Of a stretch of 64,000 bases of DNA, positions 7,403 to 16,678 are shown one piece after another. The translations under genes were made by a program, and so were the position numbers. Origin of the DNA: Enterococcus_I eurekensis (lineage in GTDB: Bacteria > Bacillota > Bacilli > Lactobacillales > Enterococcaceae); NCBI RefSeq assembly GCF_042654605.1, contig NZ_JBHSGT010000054.1:1-64000 (forward strand), given 5' to 3'. Below the pieces are notes generated by a model. It worked only from the letters and a program-made list of their open reading frames with translations. It ran no database searches and was not told the origin of the DNA. Each line of letters begins with the position of its first letter. Positions within the stretch are counted from its first letter, which is position 1.

Positions 7403-8881
7403 TTGCACGGAGTAGTTTGGTGCTTCTTTGGTAATTTGGACGTCATGTGGATGAGACTCTTTTAGTCCGTTGCCACTCATTTGAATAAATTGTGCTTCAT
7501 CACGTAATTGTTTTAAGTTTGCTGCACCAACGTAACCCATACCTGATTTTAAGCCACCAATCATTTGGAATAAGATGTCTGCGGCACTTCCTTTGTACGC
7601 AACACGACCTTCGATTCCTTCTGGAACTAATTTGTTGGCTTCATTGACGCCACCTTGGAAGTAACGATCGCTTGAACCTTTCTCCATTGCGCCAAGTGAA
7701 CCCATTCCGCGGTATGTTTTAAAACGACGGCCTTGGTAAATTTCAAATTCACCTGGTGATTCGTCGGTTCCTGCTAACATACTACCTAACATTACCGCAA
7801 ATCCACCGGCAGCTAATGCTTTAACGATATCACCTGAGTATTTGATTCCGCCATCAGCGATAATGCCTTTGCCATATTGACGTGCAACGGAAGCAGCGTC
7901 ATAGATTGCTGTTAATTGTGGTACACCCACTCCTGCAACGACACGGGTTGTACAAATTGAACCTGGTCCAATCCCAACTTTCACTACATCAACGCCTGCA
8001 TCATATAACGCTTTTGTTCCTTCAGCTGTCGCAACGTTACCGGCAATCAAGGTAGCTTCTGGGAATTTTTCACGAATTTCTTTGATTTTACGTAACACAC
8101 CCGCACTGTGACCATGTGCAGTATCAATTACAATCGCATCGGCCCCTGCTTCTAATAATGCCGCTGCACGTTCAAAACTATCACTTGTCACACCAACTGC
8201 TGCTGCGACTAATAGACGGCCATGTTCATCTTTCGCTGCATTTGGAAATTCGATTACTTTTTCAATATCTTTAATCGTAATTAAACCACTTAAACGACCT
8301 TCTGCATCAACGATTGGTAATTTTTCAATTTTATGTTTTTGTAATGTTTTTTCTGCTTCTTTCAAAGAAGTACCAACGGGTGCTGTCACCAAATTTTCTT
8401 TGGTCATCACTTCGTTAATTTCAATATTATAATCTGTTACAAAGCGGACATCACGGTTTGTAATAATTCCGACTAATTTACGATTTTCTAATGTATCAAC
8501 AATTGGCACACCACTAATACGGTAAGTTGCCATTAATTTTTCAGCGTCCGCCACTAAATGTGTTGGTGTTAAGAAAAACGGATCAATAATAACGCCACTT
8601 TCTGAACGTTTTACTTTACGAACTTCATCGGCTTGTTGCTGTGTACTCATATTTTTATGAATCACGCCTAAACCACCTTGACGTGCCATTGCAATCGCCA
8701 TTTTGCTGTCAGTTACTGTATCCATACTGGCACTAATAATCGGAATATTTAATTTGATATTTTTTGCTAATTGCACACTCATATCGACATCGTTTGGTAA
8801 CACGTGACTTTCTGCTGGAATTAATAAAACATCATCAAACGTTAACCCTTTTTTTACAAATTTCGTTTCCCAGTTGGACAT
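7400..8881 (-). CDS. guaB: Inosine-5'-monophosphate dehydrogenase
   Basis: NAD-dependent oxidation of IMP to XMP, the committed step of GMP synthesis; cytoplasmic tetramer. 493 residues, normal length. The (beta/alpha)8 barrel is interrupted at about 95-205 by two CBS domains. The catalytic loop GIGPGSICTTRVV carries the active-site Cys, and a MGSLGAM motif with the mobile flap follows. I chose ATG at 8881 because GAGGAG lies about 10 bases upstream; a GTG at 8893 would directly abut the SD. The stop codon lies inside the first linker of the adjoining hairpin array. A TTGACA promoter precedes it. Confidence 0.97.
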   Translation of the reverse strand: MSNWETKFVKKGLTFDDVLLIPAESHVLPNDVDMSVQLAKNIKLNIPIISASMDTVTDSKMAIAMARQGGLGVIHKNMSTQQQADEVRKVKRSESGVIIDPFFLTPTHLVADAEKLMATYRISGVPIVDTLENRKLVGIITNRDVRFVTDYNIEINEVMTKENLVTAPVGTSLKEAEKTLQKHKIEKLPIVDAEGRLSGLITIKDIEKVIEFPNAAKDEHGRLLVAAAVGVTSDSFERAAALLEAGADAIVIDTAHGHSAGVLRKIKEIREKFPEATLIAGNVATAEGTKALYDAGVDVVKVGIGPGSICTTRVVAGVGVPQLTAIYDAASVARQYGKGIIADGGIKYSGDIVKALAAGGFAVMLGSMLAGTDESPGEFEIYQGRRFKTYRGMGSLGAMEKGSSDRYFQGGVNEANKLVPEGIEGRVAYKGSAADILFQMIGGLKSGMGYVGAANLKQLRDEAQFIQMSGNGLKESHPHDVQITKEAPNYSVQ

Positions 8882-8927
8882 TGCTGTAACCACTCCTCAA
8901 ATTATTTGTTTTTTTGTATTGTTATAG

Positions 8928-8956
8928 AAAATAGCAAAAATCTGATTGTCTGTCAA
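8928..8956 (-). promoter_or_regulatory. guaB promoter
   Basis: Minus strand: -35 TTGACA (8951-8956), 17-base spacer, -10 TATTTT (8928-8933). I see no guanine riboswitch or PurR box between it and guaB. Confidence 0.55.
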
Positions 8957-9094
8957 CTATCCGTTTCCGAATATTAAAGAAAACTCATTATTTTCAAGTG
9001 TTATGAAACAAAAAGACGAAGATTCAAAAAAGAACCCGAACATTATCCGATGAATTTTTACATTCATTCGATTAACATTCGAGTTATCTGAAAA

Positions 9095-9802
9095 TTATTT
9101 TTTCGGAGCTTCGCCTTTAGGTAAAGCCAAACTGCCGACAATATTGTATTTTTTCTTTAAGTAGTAACGCACACCAAAAGCTGCCGCACCAATTAATAGT
9201 AAACCAACTGGTGGTAAAATCACATTAATTACCGGTGGGATTAATGCAGAGAATCCAATTAAAGTAATCCAAGCTAAAAAGGCTCCAGCTAAAATTAAAA
9301 TAATTTTCCACATTTTTAAACGTTCGCTTTTATCTGCACCTGGTTTTTCGAAGCGGTAAACGTATTTATACATTAAGTAAAATACCCAACCACCGATTGC
9401 TGCCATTAAGAAGAGTGTAATTACGCCATAAACTTGGACCGCGTCTTTCATTAATAAGCCCATTGTTCCTAGCATTAAACCAAAGACAGCTAAAATTAAA
9501 AGCGCATTATCAAGCCACATGAAGAATGGTGTTGTTTCTTTCTTTTCTTCCGGTTTATTTAAAATCGCTTCTGTTCGTTCCGAAACGGTTCCAAATAATT
9601 GACGAGCAGTTTTCCCACTTTTTTGCTCTTGAACAAGCACTGGTAAAATATCGTGCAAAGCAATGGCTTTTTCTTCTTCCGATAAATTCGCCGCATCTAA
9701 TGATTTTTTTAAATCAAAGATGTATTGTTGATTTTTATTCGTTAATTGCTTTTCTAATTCGCGGTTTTCTGAAACATAATCTCGAATTGTTTCTGTTTCC
9801 AT
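9095..9802 (-). CDS. DUF1129 family membrane protein
   Basis: Integral membrane protein of unknown function, 235 residues. The N-terminal soluble part (about 1-95) is charged and helical and contains EEEKAIALHDILPVL, as in DUF1129 proteins. Four hydrophobic segments follow (about 98-118, 122-145, 165-187, 190-212), then a basic tail. The family is typical of Lactobacillales and is often found beside ychF, as here (55 bases downstream of it on the same strand). An SD-like GGGGGC precedes the ATG. No function can be assigned from sequence. Confidence 0.8.
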   Translation of the reverse strand: METETIRDYVSENRELEKQLTNKNQQYIFDLKKSLDAANLSEEEKAIALHDILPVLVQEQKSGKTARQLFGTVSERTEAILNKPEEKKETTPFFMWLDNALLILAVFGLMLGTMGLLMKDAVQVYGVITLFLMAAIGGWVFYLMYKYVYRFEKPGADKSERLKMWKIILILAGAFLAWITLIGFSALIPPVINVILPPVGLLLIGAAAFGVRYYLKKKYNIVGSLALPKGEAPKK

Positions 9803-9857
9803 CTTTTGATAGCCCCCTTTTTAAATGACGTTCCGACTAACGCGTTGCAGAACTGTT

Positions 9858-10958
9858 TTACACGTTAAAACGAAACAGCATAACATCGCCATCTTGCACA
9901 ATGTATTCTTTTCCTTCTAAACGAACACGGCCAGCTTCTTTAGCTGCTTGCATCGTCCCATAATGACTTAAATCATCAAATGAAACGGTTTCTGCACGGA
10001 TAAAACCACGTTCGAAATCGGTATGAATAATTCCAGCTGCTTGAGGTGCTTTAATCCCTTGTTTGAAAGTCCAAGCACGAACTTCTTGTTCGCCAGCGGT
10101 AAAGTAAGTTGCTAAACCCAGTAAATGATAGGCTTTACGAATTAATTGATCTAAACCAGATTCTTCTAAGCCCAATGCTTCTAAAAATTCTAATTTGTCT
10201 TCATCATCTAATTCTGCAATTTCTTCTTCTGCACGGGCACTAACAACTACGACTTCCGCATGTTCACTCGCTGCAAATTCACGAACTTGCTTCACATATT
10301 CGTTACTCTCTGCATCAGCCACTTCATCTTCACTGACGTTAGCAATGTAAAGAACGGGTTTTGTCGTTAATAAGAAAAGTGATTTAACCATTTTTTCTTC
10401 ATCTTCCGTAAATTCAATTGAACGTGCTGACAGACCTTCTTCTAAAACGGGTTTAATTTTATCCAAAATTGCTAATTCTGCTAATGCATCTTTGTCTTTT
10501 GTACGAGCAATCTTTGAGACTCTTTGATGACGCTTCACAACAGAATCTAAGTCTGCTAAAACAAGTTCTAAGTTAATTGTATCAATATCTGCTAACGGGT
10601 CCACACGGCCTTCTACGTGCGTAATATTGTCATCGTCAAAACAACGAACAACATGGCAAATCGCATCCACTTGGCGGATATGACTTAAAAATTGATTTCC
10701 TAGTCCTTCTCCTTGACTTGCACCTTTTACGATTCCCGCAATATCAGTAAATTCAAAAGTAGTTGGAACGGTTTTCTTTGGTTTCACTAACTCGGTTAAA
10801 CGTTGTAAACGAGCATCTGGTACTTCAACCATTCCTACGTTTGGATCAATTGTCGCGAATGGATAGTTTGCGGCTTCTACACCCGCTTTTGTAATTGCAT
10901 TGAATAAAGTTGATTTTCCAACGTTTGGTAAACCAACGATTCCTGCTGTTAATGCCAT
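9858..10958 (-). CDS. ychF: Ribosome-binding ATPase YchF
   Basis: Obg-family P-loop protein that prefers ATP and binds the ribosome; linked to stress responses. 366 residues, normal length. Walker A GLPNVGKSTLFNAI is at about 8-21, the DIAG switch and the NVSEDE/NxxE region that replaces the GTP-specific NKxD follow, and a coiled coil lies at about 130-210. The C-terminal TGS domain includes RGFIRAE and GDVMLFRFNV. It follows the DUF951 gene by 15 bases and belongs to the parA-parB operon, an order conserved in Firmicutes. Confidence 0.96.
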   Translation of the reverse strand: MALTAGIVGLPNVGKSTLFNAITKAGVEAANYPFATIDPNVGMVEVPDARLQRLTELVKPKKTVPTTFEFTDIAGIVKGASQGEGLGNQFLSHIRQVDAICHVVRCFDDDNITHVEGRVDPLADIDTINLELVLADLDSVVKRHQRVSKIARTKDKDALAELAILDKIKPVLEEGLSARSIEFTEDEEKMVKSLFLLTTKPVLYIANVSEDEVADAESNEYVKQVREFAASEHAEVVVVSARAEEEIAELDDEDKLEFLEALGLEESGLDQLIRKAYHLLGLATYFTAGEQEVRAWTFKQGIKAPQAAGIIHTDFERGFIRAETVSFDDLSHYGTMQAAKEAGRVRLEGKEYIVQDGDVMLFRFNV

Positions 10959-10973
10959 CTCTGATTCCTCTTT

Positions 10974-11162
10974 CTATTCTGGATTACTTTTTTCTAAAAT
11001 CTTTTTCATTTTTTTCTCAAATTCTCGTCGTGGCATCATGACCATTTGACCACAAGCAAGGCATTTAATCTTGATGTCGGCACCCATGCGAATAATCTCC
11101 CAACGGTTTGTTTGACAGGCATGCGGTTTTTTCATCTCAACAATATCTCTCAAATCATACAT
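10974..11162 (-). CDS. DUF951 family small protein
   Basis: Small protein of 62 residues with the DUF951 pattern: a hydrophobic N-terminus (YDLRDIVEMKKPH), a CQTNRWEI segment, a CLACG knuckle and a basic tail MMPRREFEKKMKK. The three Cys and the early His could bind a metal, but this is inference. It sits between parB and ychF, as in many Lactobacillales, 21 bases downstream of parB and 15 upstream of ychF. Function unknown; the basic charge and translational neighbours would fit nucleic-acid binding. Confidence 0.85.
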   Translation of the reverse strand: MYDLRDIVEMKKPHACQTNRWEIIRMGADIKIKCLACGQMVMMPRREFEKKMKKILEKSNPE

Positions 11163-11183
11163 TGTAGTCAGCTCCTTTGGTTA

Positions 11184-12071
11184 TTATGCTTCATCGAATG
11201 TAATATTCAATAAATCTAAGATGCGGGTGAGATCGCTTTGCGACAAGTACTCAATCTCAATCTTTCCTTTGCCTTTTTTCTCATTGATTTCAACACTTGT
11301 ACCTAATTTATCCATCAAGCGGTCTTCACTCTCACGTAAATAGTAAGGTTTTTCTTGAATAATACGTGAAATCTTTTTCTTTGACTTGTCTTCATTCATC
11401 TCTGCAACAAGTTGTTCCAATTGACGAACAGTCAAGTTTTCTTTGACACATCGATTAGCTAATTTTAGCATTTCTTCTTTGTTTTTTAAACCTAATAACG
11501 TACGGGCTTGCCCCATTGATAAACGTTCATCTTGTAACATTTCTTTAGCCAATTGTGGCAACGTTAATAAACGCAAATAATTGGCAATGTACGGGCGACT
11601 CTTACCTAAGCGCGTCGCAACTTCAACTTGTGTTAATTTCAAATTATCCATCAACATCTTATAGGCTTCCGCTTCTTCTAGAGGGTTGAGGTCTTCTCGT
11701 TGCAAGTTTTCTAAAACTGCGACTTGCATCATCGCTTCTTCATCAAAGTCACGGATAATTGCTGGGATTGTTTCTTTTTTAGCTAGCTTTGATGCACGGA
11801 AACGACGCTCGCCGGCAATAATTTCATAGCCTTTAACCGCGGATTTACGGACAATTATCGGTTGAAAAACACCCGAGTGAGCAATTGAACTTGCTAATTC
11901 TTTCAACGAGGTCTCATCAAAGGTTTTTCGTGGTTGATATGGATTTGGACGCAACTCATTGAGCGAAATGTCAACTACGGTTTCCGTTTGAACATCGACC
12001 TCTTCTAGACTTGCTAAATCTTGAAACAACGCATCGATACCTTTACCTAAAATTTTTCCTTTATTTTTCAC
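11184..12071 (-). CDS. parB: Chromosome partitioning protein ParB (Spo0J)
   Basis: CTP-dependent DNA clamp that loads at parS sites, spreads along DNA and recruits SMC and ParA for origin segregation. 295 residues. Domains: N-terminal ParB/Srx-like CTPase (about 30-120) with the arginine-patch motif GERRFRAS, a helix-turn-helix region (about 130-200; TQVEVATRLGKSRPYIANYLRLL), then a C-terminal dimerisation domain (about 225-295). The start overlaps the parA end by 11 bases. Three 16-base parS palindromes occur in the window (13669, 22091, 47541), the expected targets. Confidence 0.97.
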   Translation of the reverse strand: MKNKGKILGKGIDALFQDLASLEEVDVQTETVVDISLNELRPNPYQPRKTFDETSLKELASSIAHSGVFQPIIVRKSAVKGYEIIAGERRFRASKLAKKETIPAIIRDFDEEAMMQVAVLENLQREDLNPLEEAEAYKMLMDNLKLTQVEVATRLGKSRPYIANYLRLLTLPQLAKEMLQDERLSMGQARTLLGLKNKEEMLKLANRCVKENLTVRQLEQLVAEMNEDKSKKKISRIIQEKPYYLRESEDRLMDKLGTSVEINEKKGKGKIEIEYLSQSDLTRILDLLNITFDEA

Positions 12072-12825
12072 GCGCTAACACTTCCTTTGCTAGTGCTTGA
12101 TACACTTCCGCTCCTTTTGAACGAATGTCATAGTCAATAATCGACATGCCATGACTTGGCGCTTCTGATAAACGTACGTTACGCGGTATAATTGTTTCAT
12201 AAACTTTTTCTTGGAAATAGCGACGAACTTCCTCAACTACTTCTGCACCCAAGTTGGTACGCGCATCGTACATTGTCAATAAGACACCTTCAATTTCCAG
12301 TTCTGGGTTAAAGTGCTTTTGAACAAGACGAACGGTATTTAGCAATTGACTTAGTCCTTCTAACGCATAGTATTCACATTGAACGGGTATTAGGATGGAA
12401 TCACTCGCCGTAAAGGAATTAATTGTTAAATGACCTAGTGATGGTGGACAGTCAATTAAGATGTAGTCATACTGATCTTTGACTTCATTTAATGCCAACT
12501 TTAAACGCGATTCACGTGCCATCATAGATGTTAATTCAATTTCAGCACCAGCTAGTTGTAACGTTGCTGGTACAATATCTAGGCCTTCTCTTGAACTTGG
12601 AACAATCGCTTCTTGAATCGGTACTTCATTGACTAAGACATCATAAATATCTTTTGTCACATCGGGCTTACGAATCCCCATCCCACTTGTCGCATTACCT
12701 TGTGCATCAATATCAACAAGTAAAATTTTCTTTCCCATAAATGCTAAACTCGAACCTAAGTTAACAGTCGTAGTTGTTTTACCTACGCCACCTTTTTGAT
12801 TTGCAACTGAAATGATGCGGGCCAT
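12061..12825 (-). CDS. parA: Chromosome partitioning ATPase ParA (Soj)
   Basis: Walker-type ATPase that binds DNA non-specifically, acts with ParB in origin segregation and, in Bacillus, modulates DnaA. 254 residues. The deviant Walker A KGGVGKTTTTVNLG (about 11-24) with its signature lysine, the LLVDIDAQGN Walker A' region and the IDCPPSLG Walker B are all present. It sits between rsmG (11-base gap) and parB in one leftward operon. No Noc gene is found between rsmG and parA, in contrast to Bacillus. Confidence 0.97.
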   Translation of the reverse strand: MARIISVANQKGGVGKTTTTVNLGSSLAFMGKKILLVDIDAQGNATSGMGIRKPDVTKDIYDVLVNEVPIQEAIVPSSREGLDIVPATLQLAGAEIELTSMMARESRLKLALNEVKDQYDYILIDCPPSLGHLTINSFTASDSILIPVQCEYYALEGLSQLLNTVRLVQKHFNPELEIEGVLLTMYDARTNLGAEVVEEVRRYFQEKVYETIIPRNVRLSEAPSHGMSIIDYDIRSKGAEVYQALAKEVLAREK

Positions 12826-12836
12826 AAATTGTCCTC

Positions 12837-13553
12837 CTATACTATCGGTTGTTTGTTTGGTAACCCTGGTTTTCTCGGATATTTTTTCGGTGTCTCTTTT
12901 TTCTTCTCAATCACTAAAACATGACGCTCATCGCCAATGATTGGTAAGAAACTAACTTTATCTTCAATAAACTTACCTCCCAGCAAACGAATTGCTGGTT
13001 GCGCTTCTTGTAATTCTTCTTCACTTTTAGCCGCTTTGAGTGCAAAAAATGAACCTTTTTTCTTAACTAAAGGTAAGCAAAGCTCAGTTAAGACGTTCAA
13101 ACGCGCGACTGCACGCGCCGTCACGTAATCATAACTTTCACGGTGCTCTTTTGATTGCGCAAAAGTTTCCGCACGATCATGAAATAACGAGACGCCTTGT
13201 AAGCCGAGTTCACTCACTAAATTCGTTAAAAAAGTAATCCGTTTATTTAATGAATCAACAATTGATACTTGTAATGTCGGAAAGACAATTTTTAATGGAA
13301 TACTGGGAAAACCTGCACCTGAACCTACATCACATAAAGACGCTTCAGTATTAAAATCGACAACTAATGCCAACATAATTGAATCATAAAAATGCTTCAA
13401 ATACACTTCGCGTTTTTCCGTAATTGCCGTCAAATTCATCTTTTCGTTCCACGACACTAACAACTCAAAATATTTCTCAAATTGTCCAAGCTGCTTTTCA
13501 CTCAGTACAATCCCTTGCTCTTCTAATTTTTCTTTGAATTCTTCAGGTAACAT
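12837..13553 (-). CDS. rsmG: 16S rRNA (guanine-527-N7)-methyltransferase RsmG
   Basis: SAM-dependent methylation of G527 of 16S rRNA; loss gives low-level streptomycin resistance in several bacteria. 238 residues, normal length. The SAM-binding motif DVGSGAGFPSIPLKI is at about 75-89; VTARAVARL carries the family RAVA signature. It heads the rsmG-parA-parB-DUF951-ychF operon. In most Firmicutes mnmG precedes rsmG directly; here 8.5 kb of accessory genes separates them. Confidence 0.96.
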   Translation of the reverse strand: MLPEEFKEKLEEQGIVLSEKQLGQFEKYFELLVSWNEKMNLTAITEKREVYLKHFYDSIMLALVVDFNTEASLCDVGSGAGFPSIPLKIVFPTLQVSIVDSLNKRITFLTNLVSELGLQGVSLFHDRAETFAQSKEHRESYDYVTARAVARLNVLTELCLPLVKKKGSFFALKAAKSEEELQEAQPAIRLLGGKFIEDKVSFLPIIGDERHVLVIEKKKETPKKYPRKPGLPNKQPIV

Positions 13554-13574
13554 CGCTTATTTCCTTTCTTCTTC

Positions 13575-13596
13575 GTGAAACAGAAAAATGTTTCAC
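13575..13596. repeat. Inverted repeat GTGAAACA/TGTTTCAC upstream of rsmG
   Basis: Two 8-base arms match parS half-sites but are separated by six bases (GAAAAA), so this is not a parS site. It lies 22 bases before the rsmG start and could be a decayed or split parS, or a leader hairpin. Confidence 0.45.
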
Positions 13597-13668
13597 AGAT
13601 CCGTTATTACTTTAACGTAAATTCAACAATCATGCAAGCAAAACTCGCCTTTTTCTAGAGATTTTTTA

Positions 13669-13684
13669 TGTTCCACGTGAAACA
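13669..13684. promoter_or_regulatory. parS site (ParB-binding palindrome)
   Basis: TGTTCCACGTGAAACA is identical to the well-known Bacillus parS sequence. It lies 115 bases from the rsmG start, at the left boundary of the galactoside operon insertion. Confidence 0.92.
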
Positions 13685-13687
13685 ATC

Positions 13688-13726
13688 AGAGGCTATTTCT
13701 AGAGCGTTTTGATTATGAGAGATAAG
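13688..13726 (+). repeat. Probable half copy of the GAGGCTAT hairpin repeat
   Basis: AGAGGCTAT (13688-13696) is followed at the same distance as in the complete unit at 57650 by GAGAGATAAG (13717-13726), which is identical to the first arm of that unit. The second arm is absent. It stops 15 bases before the terminator of the convergent GH35 gene. This is weaker than the full arrays because only two short blocks match. Confidence 0.4.
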
Positions 13727-13741
13727 AACATTTATAGATAG

Positions 13742-13774
13742 AAAAGGCGATGACTATAAATGTCATCGCCTTTT
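13742..13774 (-). terminator. Terminator of the galactoside operon
   Basis: Arms AAAAGGCGATGAC and GTCATCGCCTTTT with a 7-base loop; A/T runs on both sides allow action in either direction. Confidence 0.8.
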
Positions 13775-13780
13775 GCTATT

Positions 13781-15565
13781 CTAATGTAAAGTTGTTTCAA
13801 CTAAATCAAAGATTGGTGCTTTGGTAAAGCTGATTTTATCACTATAAATCCCTTCTGTTTCAAAAATCACGACTTCATTTGCGCCTTCATTTAAGAATCC
13901 TTTTGGAATATAAAGTGATTGTGTTGCTCCTTTGTTCCAGAAGCGACCAATATGATTACCGTTAACTAACACAATTCCTTTACCAAACGCTTGCATATTA
14001 ATAAAAGTATCTTCCAGTTGCTCAGCATCAAAGTTAAATTGATAGAAGCCAGGTTGGCCTTCATGCCAGTCTTTTGAATAATCGAGCGTTAATGGTTTAT
14101 CAAATGGCAATGAATATTGTTCCCAATCTAGGATAAAGTGTAAATCAGTCATCACACCTTGGCGAATCCCTTTACGTTGCGTATCTGCCAATAATTTATG
14201 ACCGTAGTTCACACGCCCCATATTCTCAATCAAGATATCCATTTGGTTGATTTCTTCTTTTGGTTCGAAGTAAATACTTTCACCAATTTTTTCTTGGTAC
14301 TGAGTCATGATGTGTTCGCCGTTTATATACATTTTGGCACGGTCACGCGCATCAATAATTCGGTAATGTTCTTTTTCTGCCTCACGACGAATACTTGTAC
14401 GATAGAACATGTATCCATAGTTTTGACCAACTTTTTCCATCGGTTGCGGGTACTTTGTCACAATCTTTTCACTAATATCATCTAAAACTTCGACTAAACC
14501 AACTTTATTAGCTAGTGGTACATCAATAATTTCCATTGTTTCTTTAACAATTGGATCCATTTGTTCAAGTTCAGGGAATAGTTCGTGGACTAAGTCTTTA
14601 ATTGCATAGTATTTTTCAGTTGGATTGCCTTGCTCATCTAGCGGCGCTCCATAATCATATGAAGTAATTTGTGGTAAATCAAGTGTGCCGCGAGCCGAAG
14701 AACCATTCATAAAGCCAAAGTTCGTACCACCATGGAACATATACAAATTCACACTACCTAGCTCCAAGACTTCCCGCAATGCTTCAACCAATTCATCCGT
14801 TTCACGAGTGATAATTGGTTCAGCCCAACGGTTAAACCAGCCATCCCAGAATTCCATACACATTAATGGCCATTTTTTCCCATAAGATTCATGGAAATCT
14901 TTTAAAGCCGCAAAGTTTTCTTTTCCGCGTGAACCAAAGTTACCAGTTGGTAAAACACCCTCTTCAACCATGCTACCAGCAGCTAATGTCGCTAACCATG
15001 AACCATCTGAAGTGAACAATGGTACATTAACGCCTAAATCTTCCATTAACGTTTTAATCGCACGTAAGTAATCTTTATCTTCACCATAAGAACCGTATTC
15101 ATTTTCGATTTGCATCATAATGATTGGTCCACCATTCGTGATTTGTAACGGAACAACTTGCTCCATTAAAATTTTGTAATACTCACGAACATAACCTAAG
15201 AATTTAGGATCACTTGAACGAATACGCATATCTTTATTTAATAACCAAGCCGGTAAGCCACCAAATTCCCATTCCGCACAAATGTATGGTGTTGGACGTA
15301 AAATAACGTACAAGCCCATTTTTTCAGCTTCTTTAATAAAACCAACTAAATCACGGATCCCATCAAAGCGAAACTCCCCTTCATTTGGTTCATGGATATT
15401 CCAAGGAACATACGTCTCGACTGTATTAAAGCCTAATGCCTTTAAGTTATGTAATGAATGATGCCAATCAGAAGGATGCACGCGAAAATAGTGGATTGCT
15501 CCTGACAAGATTTTAAAAGGCTCCCCATTTAACATAAATTCTTCTTTAATTTCAAAAGTTGCCAT
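13781..15565 (-). CDS. bgaC: Beta-galactosidase, GH35 (BgaC-like)
   Basis: Glycoside hydrolase family 35, 594 residues, the length of streptococcal BgaC, which removes terminal beta-1,3-linked galactose from host-type glycans. No signal peptide is visible, so it probably acts inside the cell. The proton donor lies in QIENEYGSYG (E156) and the nucleophile in CMEFWDGW (about E238). The C-terminal part (about 380-590) holds the beta-sandwich domains. It is the last gene of the agaS-aldolase-bgaC unit, 87 bases after the aldolase; SD AAAGGAG. The PTS genes upstream imply the substrate enters as a phosphorylated or PTS-imported galactoside; exact linkage is inferred from the BgaC resemblance. Confidence 0.9.
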   Translation of the reverse strand: MATFEIKEEFMLNGEPFKILSGAIHYFRVHPSDWHHSLHNLKALGFNTVETYVPWNIHEPNEGEFRFDGIRDLVGFIKEAEKMGLYVILRPTPYICAEWEFGGLPAWLLNKDMRIRSSDPKFLGYVREYYKILMEQVVPLQITNGGPIIMMQIENEYGSYGEDKDYLRAIKTLMEDLGVNVPLFTSDGSWLATLAAGSMVEEGVLPTGNFGSRGKENFAALKDFHESYGKKWPLMCMEFWDGWFNRWAEPIITRETDELVEALREVLELGSVNLYMFHGGTNFGFMNGSSARGTLDLPQITSYDYGAPLDEQGNPTEKYYAIKDLVHELFPELEQMDPIVKETMEIIDVPLANKVGLVEVLDDISEKIVTKYPQPMEKVGQNYGYMFYRTSIRREAEKEHYRIIDARDRAKMYINGEHIMTQYQEKIGESIYFEPKEEINQMDILIENMGRVNYGHKLLADTQRKGIRQGVMTDLHFILDWEQYSLPFDKPLTLDYSKDWHEGQPGFYQFNFDAEQLEDTFINMQAFGKGIVLVNGNHIGRFWNKGATQSLYIPKGFLNEGANEVVIFETEGIYSDKISFTKAPIFDLVETTLH

Positions 15566-15652
15566 TTTGATTTCTCCTTTATTAAACGAACCATCCTATT
15601 GAAAATAGAATGGCCCGCTTTTTAGCTCTCAATTTGAACTGAAAAATCAACC

Positions 15653-16642
15653 TTAGATTATTTCAGCTTTATCGTGCCATGAGCTTGCAGTTTCAGCTAC
15701 TACGCGATTTAATGATTCAATATTTTCTTTTCCTTCTGAACGTAACCATTGACGAGCGGCTTCTTCACCAGACTCGATAAATGGTGCTACACCATTTTTC
15801 CAAGTTGCGCGTCCACATAATACACCGTTAAATGTTGAACCTGCTTCTTTAGCGAAAACTAATGTATCTTGGAATAATTTCGCAGATACGCCTGCACTTA
15901 AGAAAATAAATGGTAAGTGTGTTGCTTCGCTTTGCTCTTTGAAGAATCGTAACGCTTCCTCACGTGTATGAACAACTTCACCTTCAGCAAAGCCTTCAAC
16001 AAAGTTCATGTTAACGGGTACTTCAACTTTTAAAACATCTACTTTGTATTGAGGTTTTGAGAATTCTCTCATCATTTCATTCACTTTATGTGGTTTTACT
16101 TTAGCAAATTCAGCAGAACCGTTATCCGCATTTGTTGCATCGTAAGATAATAATTCTAAGTAAAATGGTAAGTCTTCTGCTAAACATTCGCTACCTAAGC
16201 GTTCAATAAAGACATGTTTTTTATGGTTGATTGCTGGATCTTCGTCAATATCATAGTAAAGCAAGAATTTAATGGCATCTGCACCTTGTTCTTTTAATGA
16301 TAAAACAGACCATTCTTCTAATAAATCAGGTAAACGTCCTGGAGTCGATGCGTCATATCCTGTTTTTTCATAAGCTAATAATAAGCCAGCATGTTCATCG
16401 CGAACTTTCGCCGCTGGTAAACCGTATTCTGGATCTAATAAGATTGAAGAAGAAAATGGTGTCAACTCTTGCGAAACAAGTGATTTGAATTCTTCGATTT
16501 GTTTAGCCGTTGCATCAACGCCTAGAGCAGTCATCATTTTTTTCATTGCACCACGTTGGTCAATGGCTAATGCGCTAATAACGCCTTCTTTTGTTGATAA
16601 ACGATCCATTGCTGCTTTTTTACCTGCTGTTAGTTGTAACAT
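15653..16642 (-). CDS. lacD: Tagatose 1,6-bisphosphate aldolase, LacD type
   Basis: Class I aldolase splitting tagatose-1,6-bisphosphate into dihydroxyacetone phosphate and glyceraldehyde-3-phosphate. 329 residues, matching LacD (about 326). Typical segments are ALAIDQRGAM near the N-terminus, the conserved DPEYGLPA, and DVLKVEVPVN with the likely Schiff-base lysine. I chose ATG 16642, preceded by GAGGAG, over an in-frame start at 16675. It follows agaS by 36 bases. A tagatose-6-phosphate kinase (LacC) is not in this operon and must come from elsewhere or be replaced by phosphofructokinase. Confidence 0.9.
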   Translation of the reverse strand: MLQLTAGKKAAMDRLSTKEGVISALAIDQRGAMKKMMTALGVDATAKQIEEFKSLVSQELTPFSSSILLDPEYGLPAAKVRDEHAGLLLAYEKTGYDASTPGRLPDLLEEWSVLSLKEQGADAIKFLLYYDIDEDPAINHKKHVFIERLGSECLAEDLPFYLELLSYDATNADNGSAEFAKVKPHKVNEMMREFSKPQYKVDVLKVEVPVNMNFVEGFAEGEVVHTREEALRFFKEQSEATHLPFIFLSAGVSAKLFQDTLVFAKEAGSTFNGVLCGRATWKNGVAPFIESGEEAARQWLRSEGKENIESLNRVVAETASSWHDKAEII

Positions 16643-16678
16643 ATTTGTCTCTCCTCTTCTTTTCTCAAAAATCAATTT

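Noticed and set aside
13575..13596. Fourth parS site
   Set aside because: The half-sites are correct but separated by six bases, whereas parS is a continuous 16-base palindrome.
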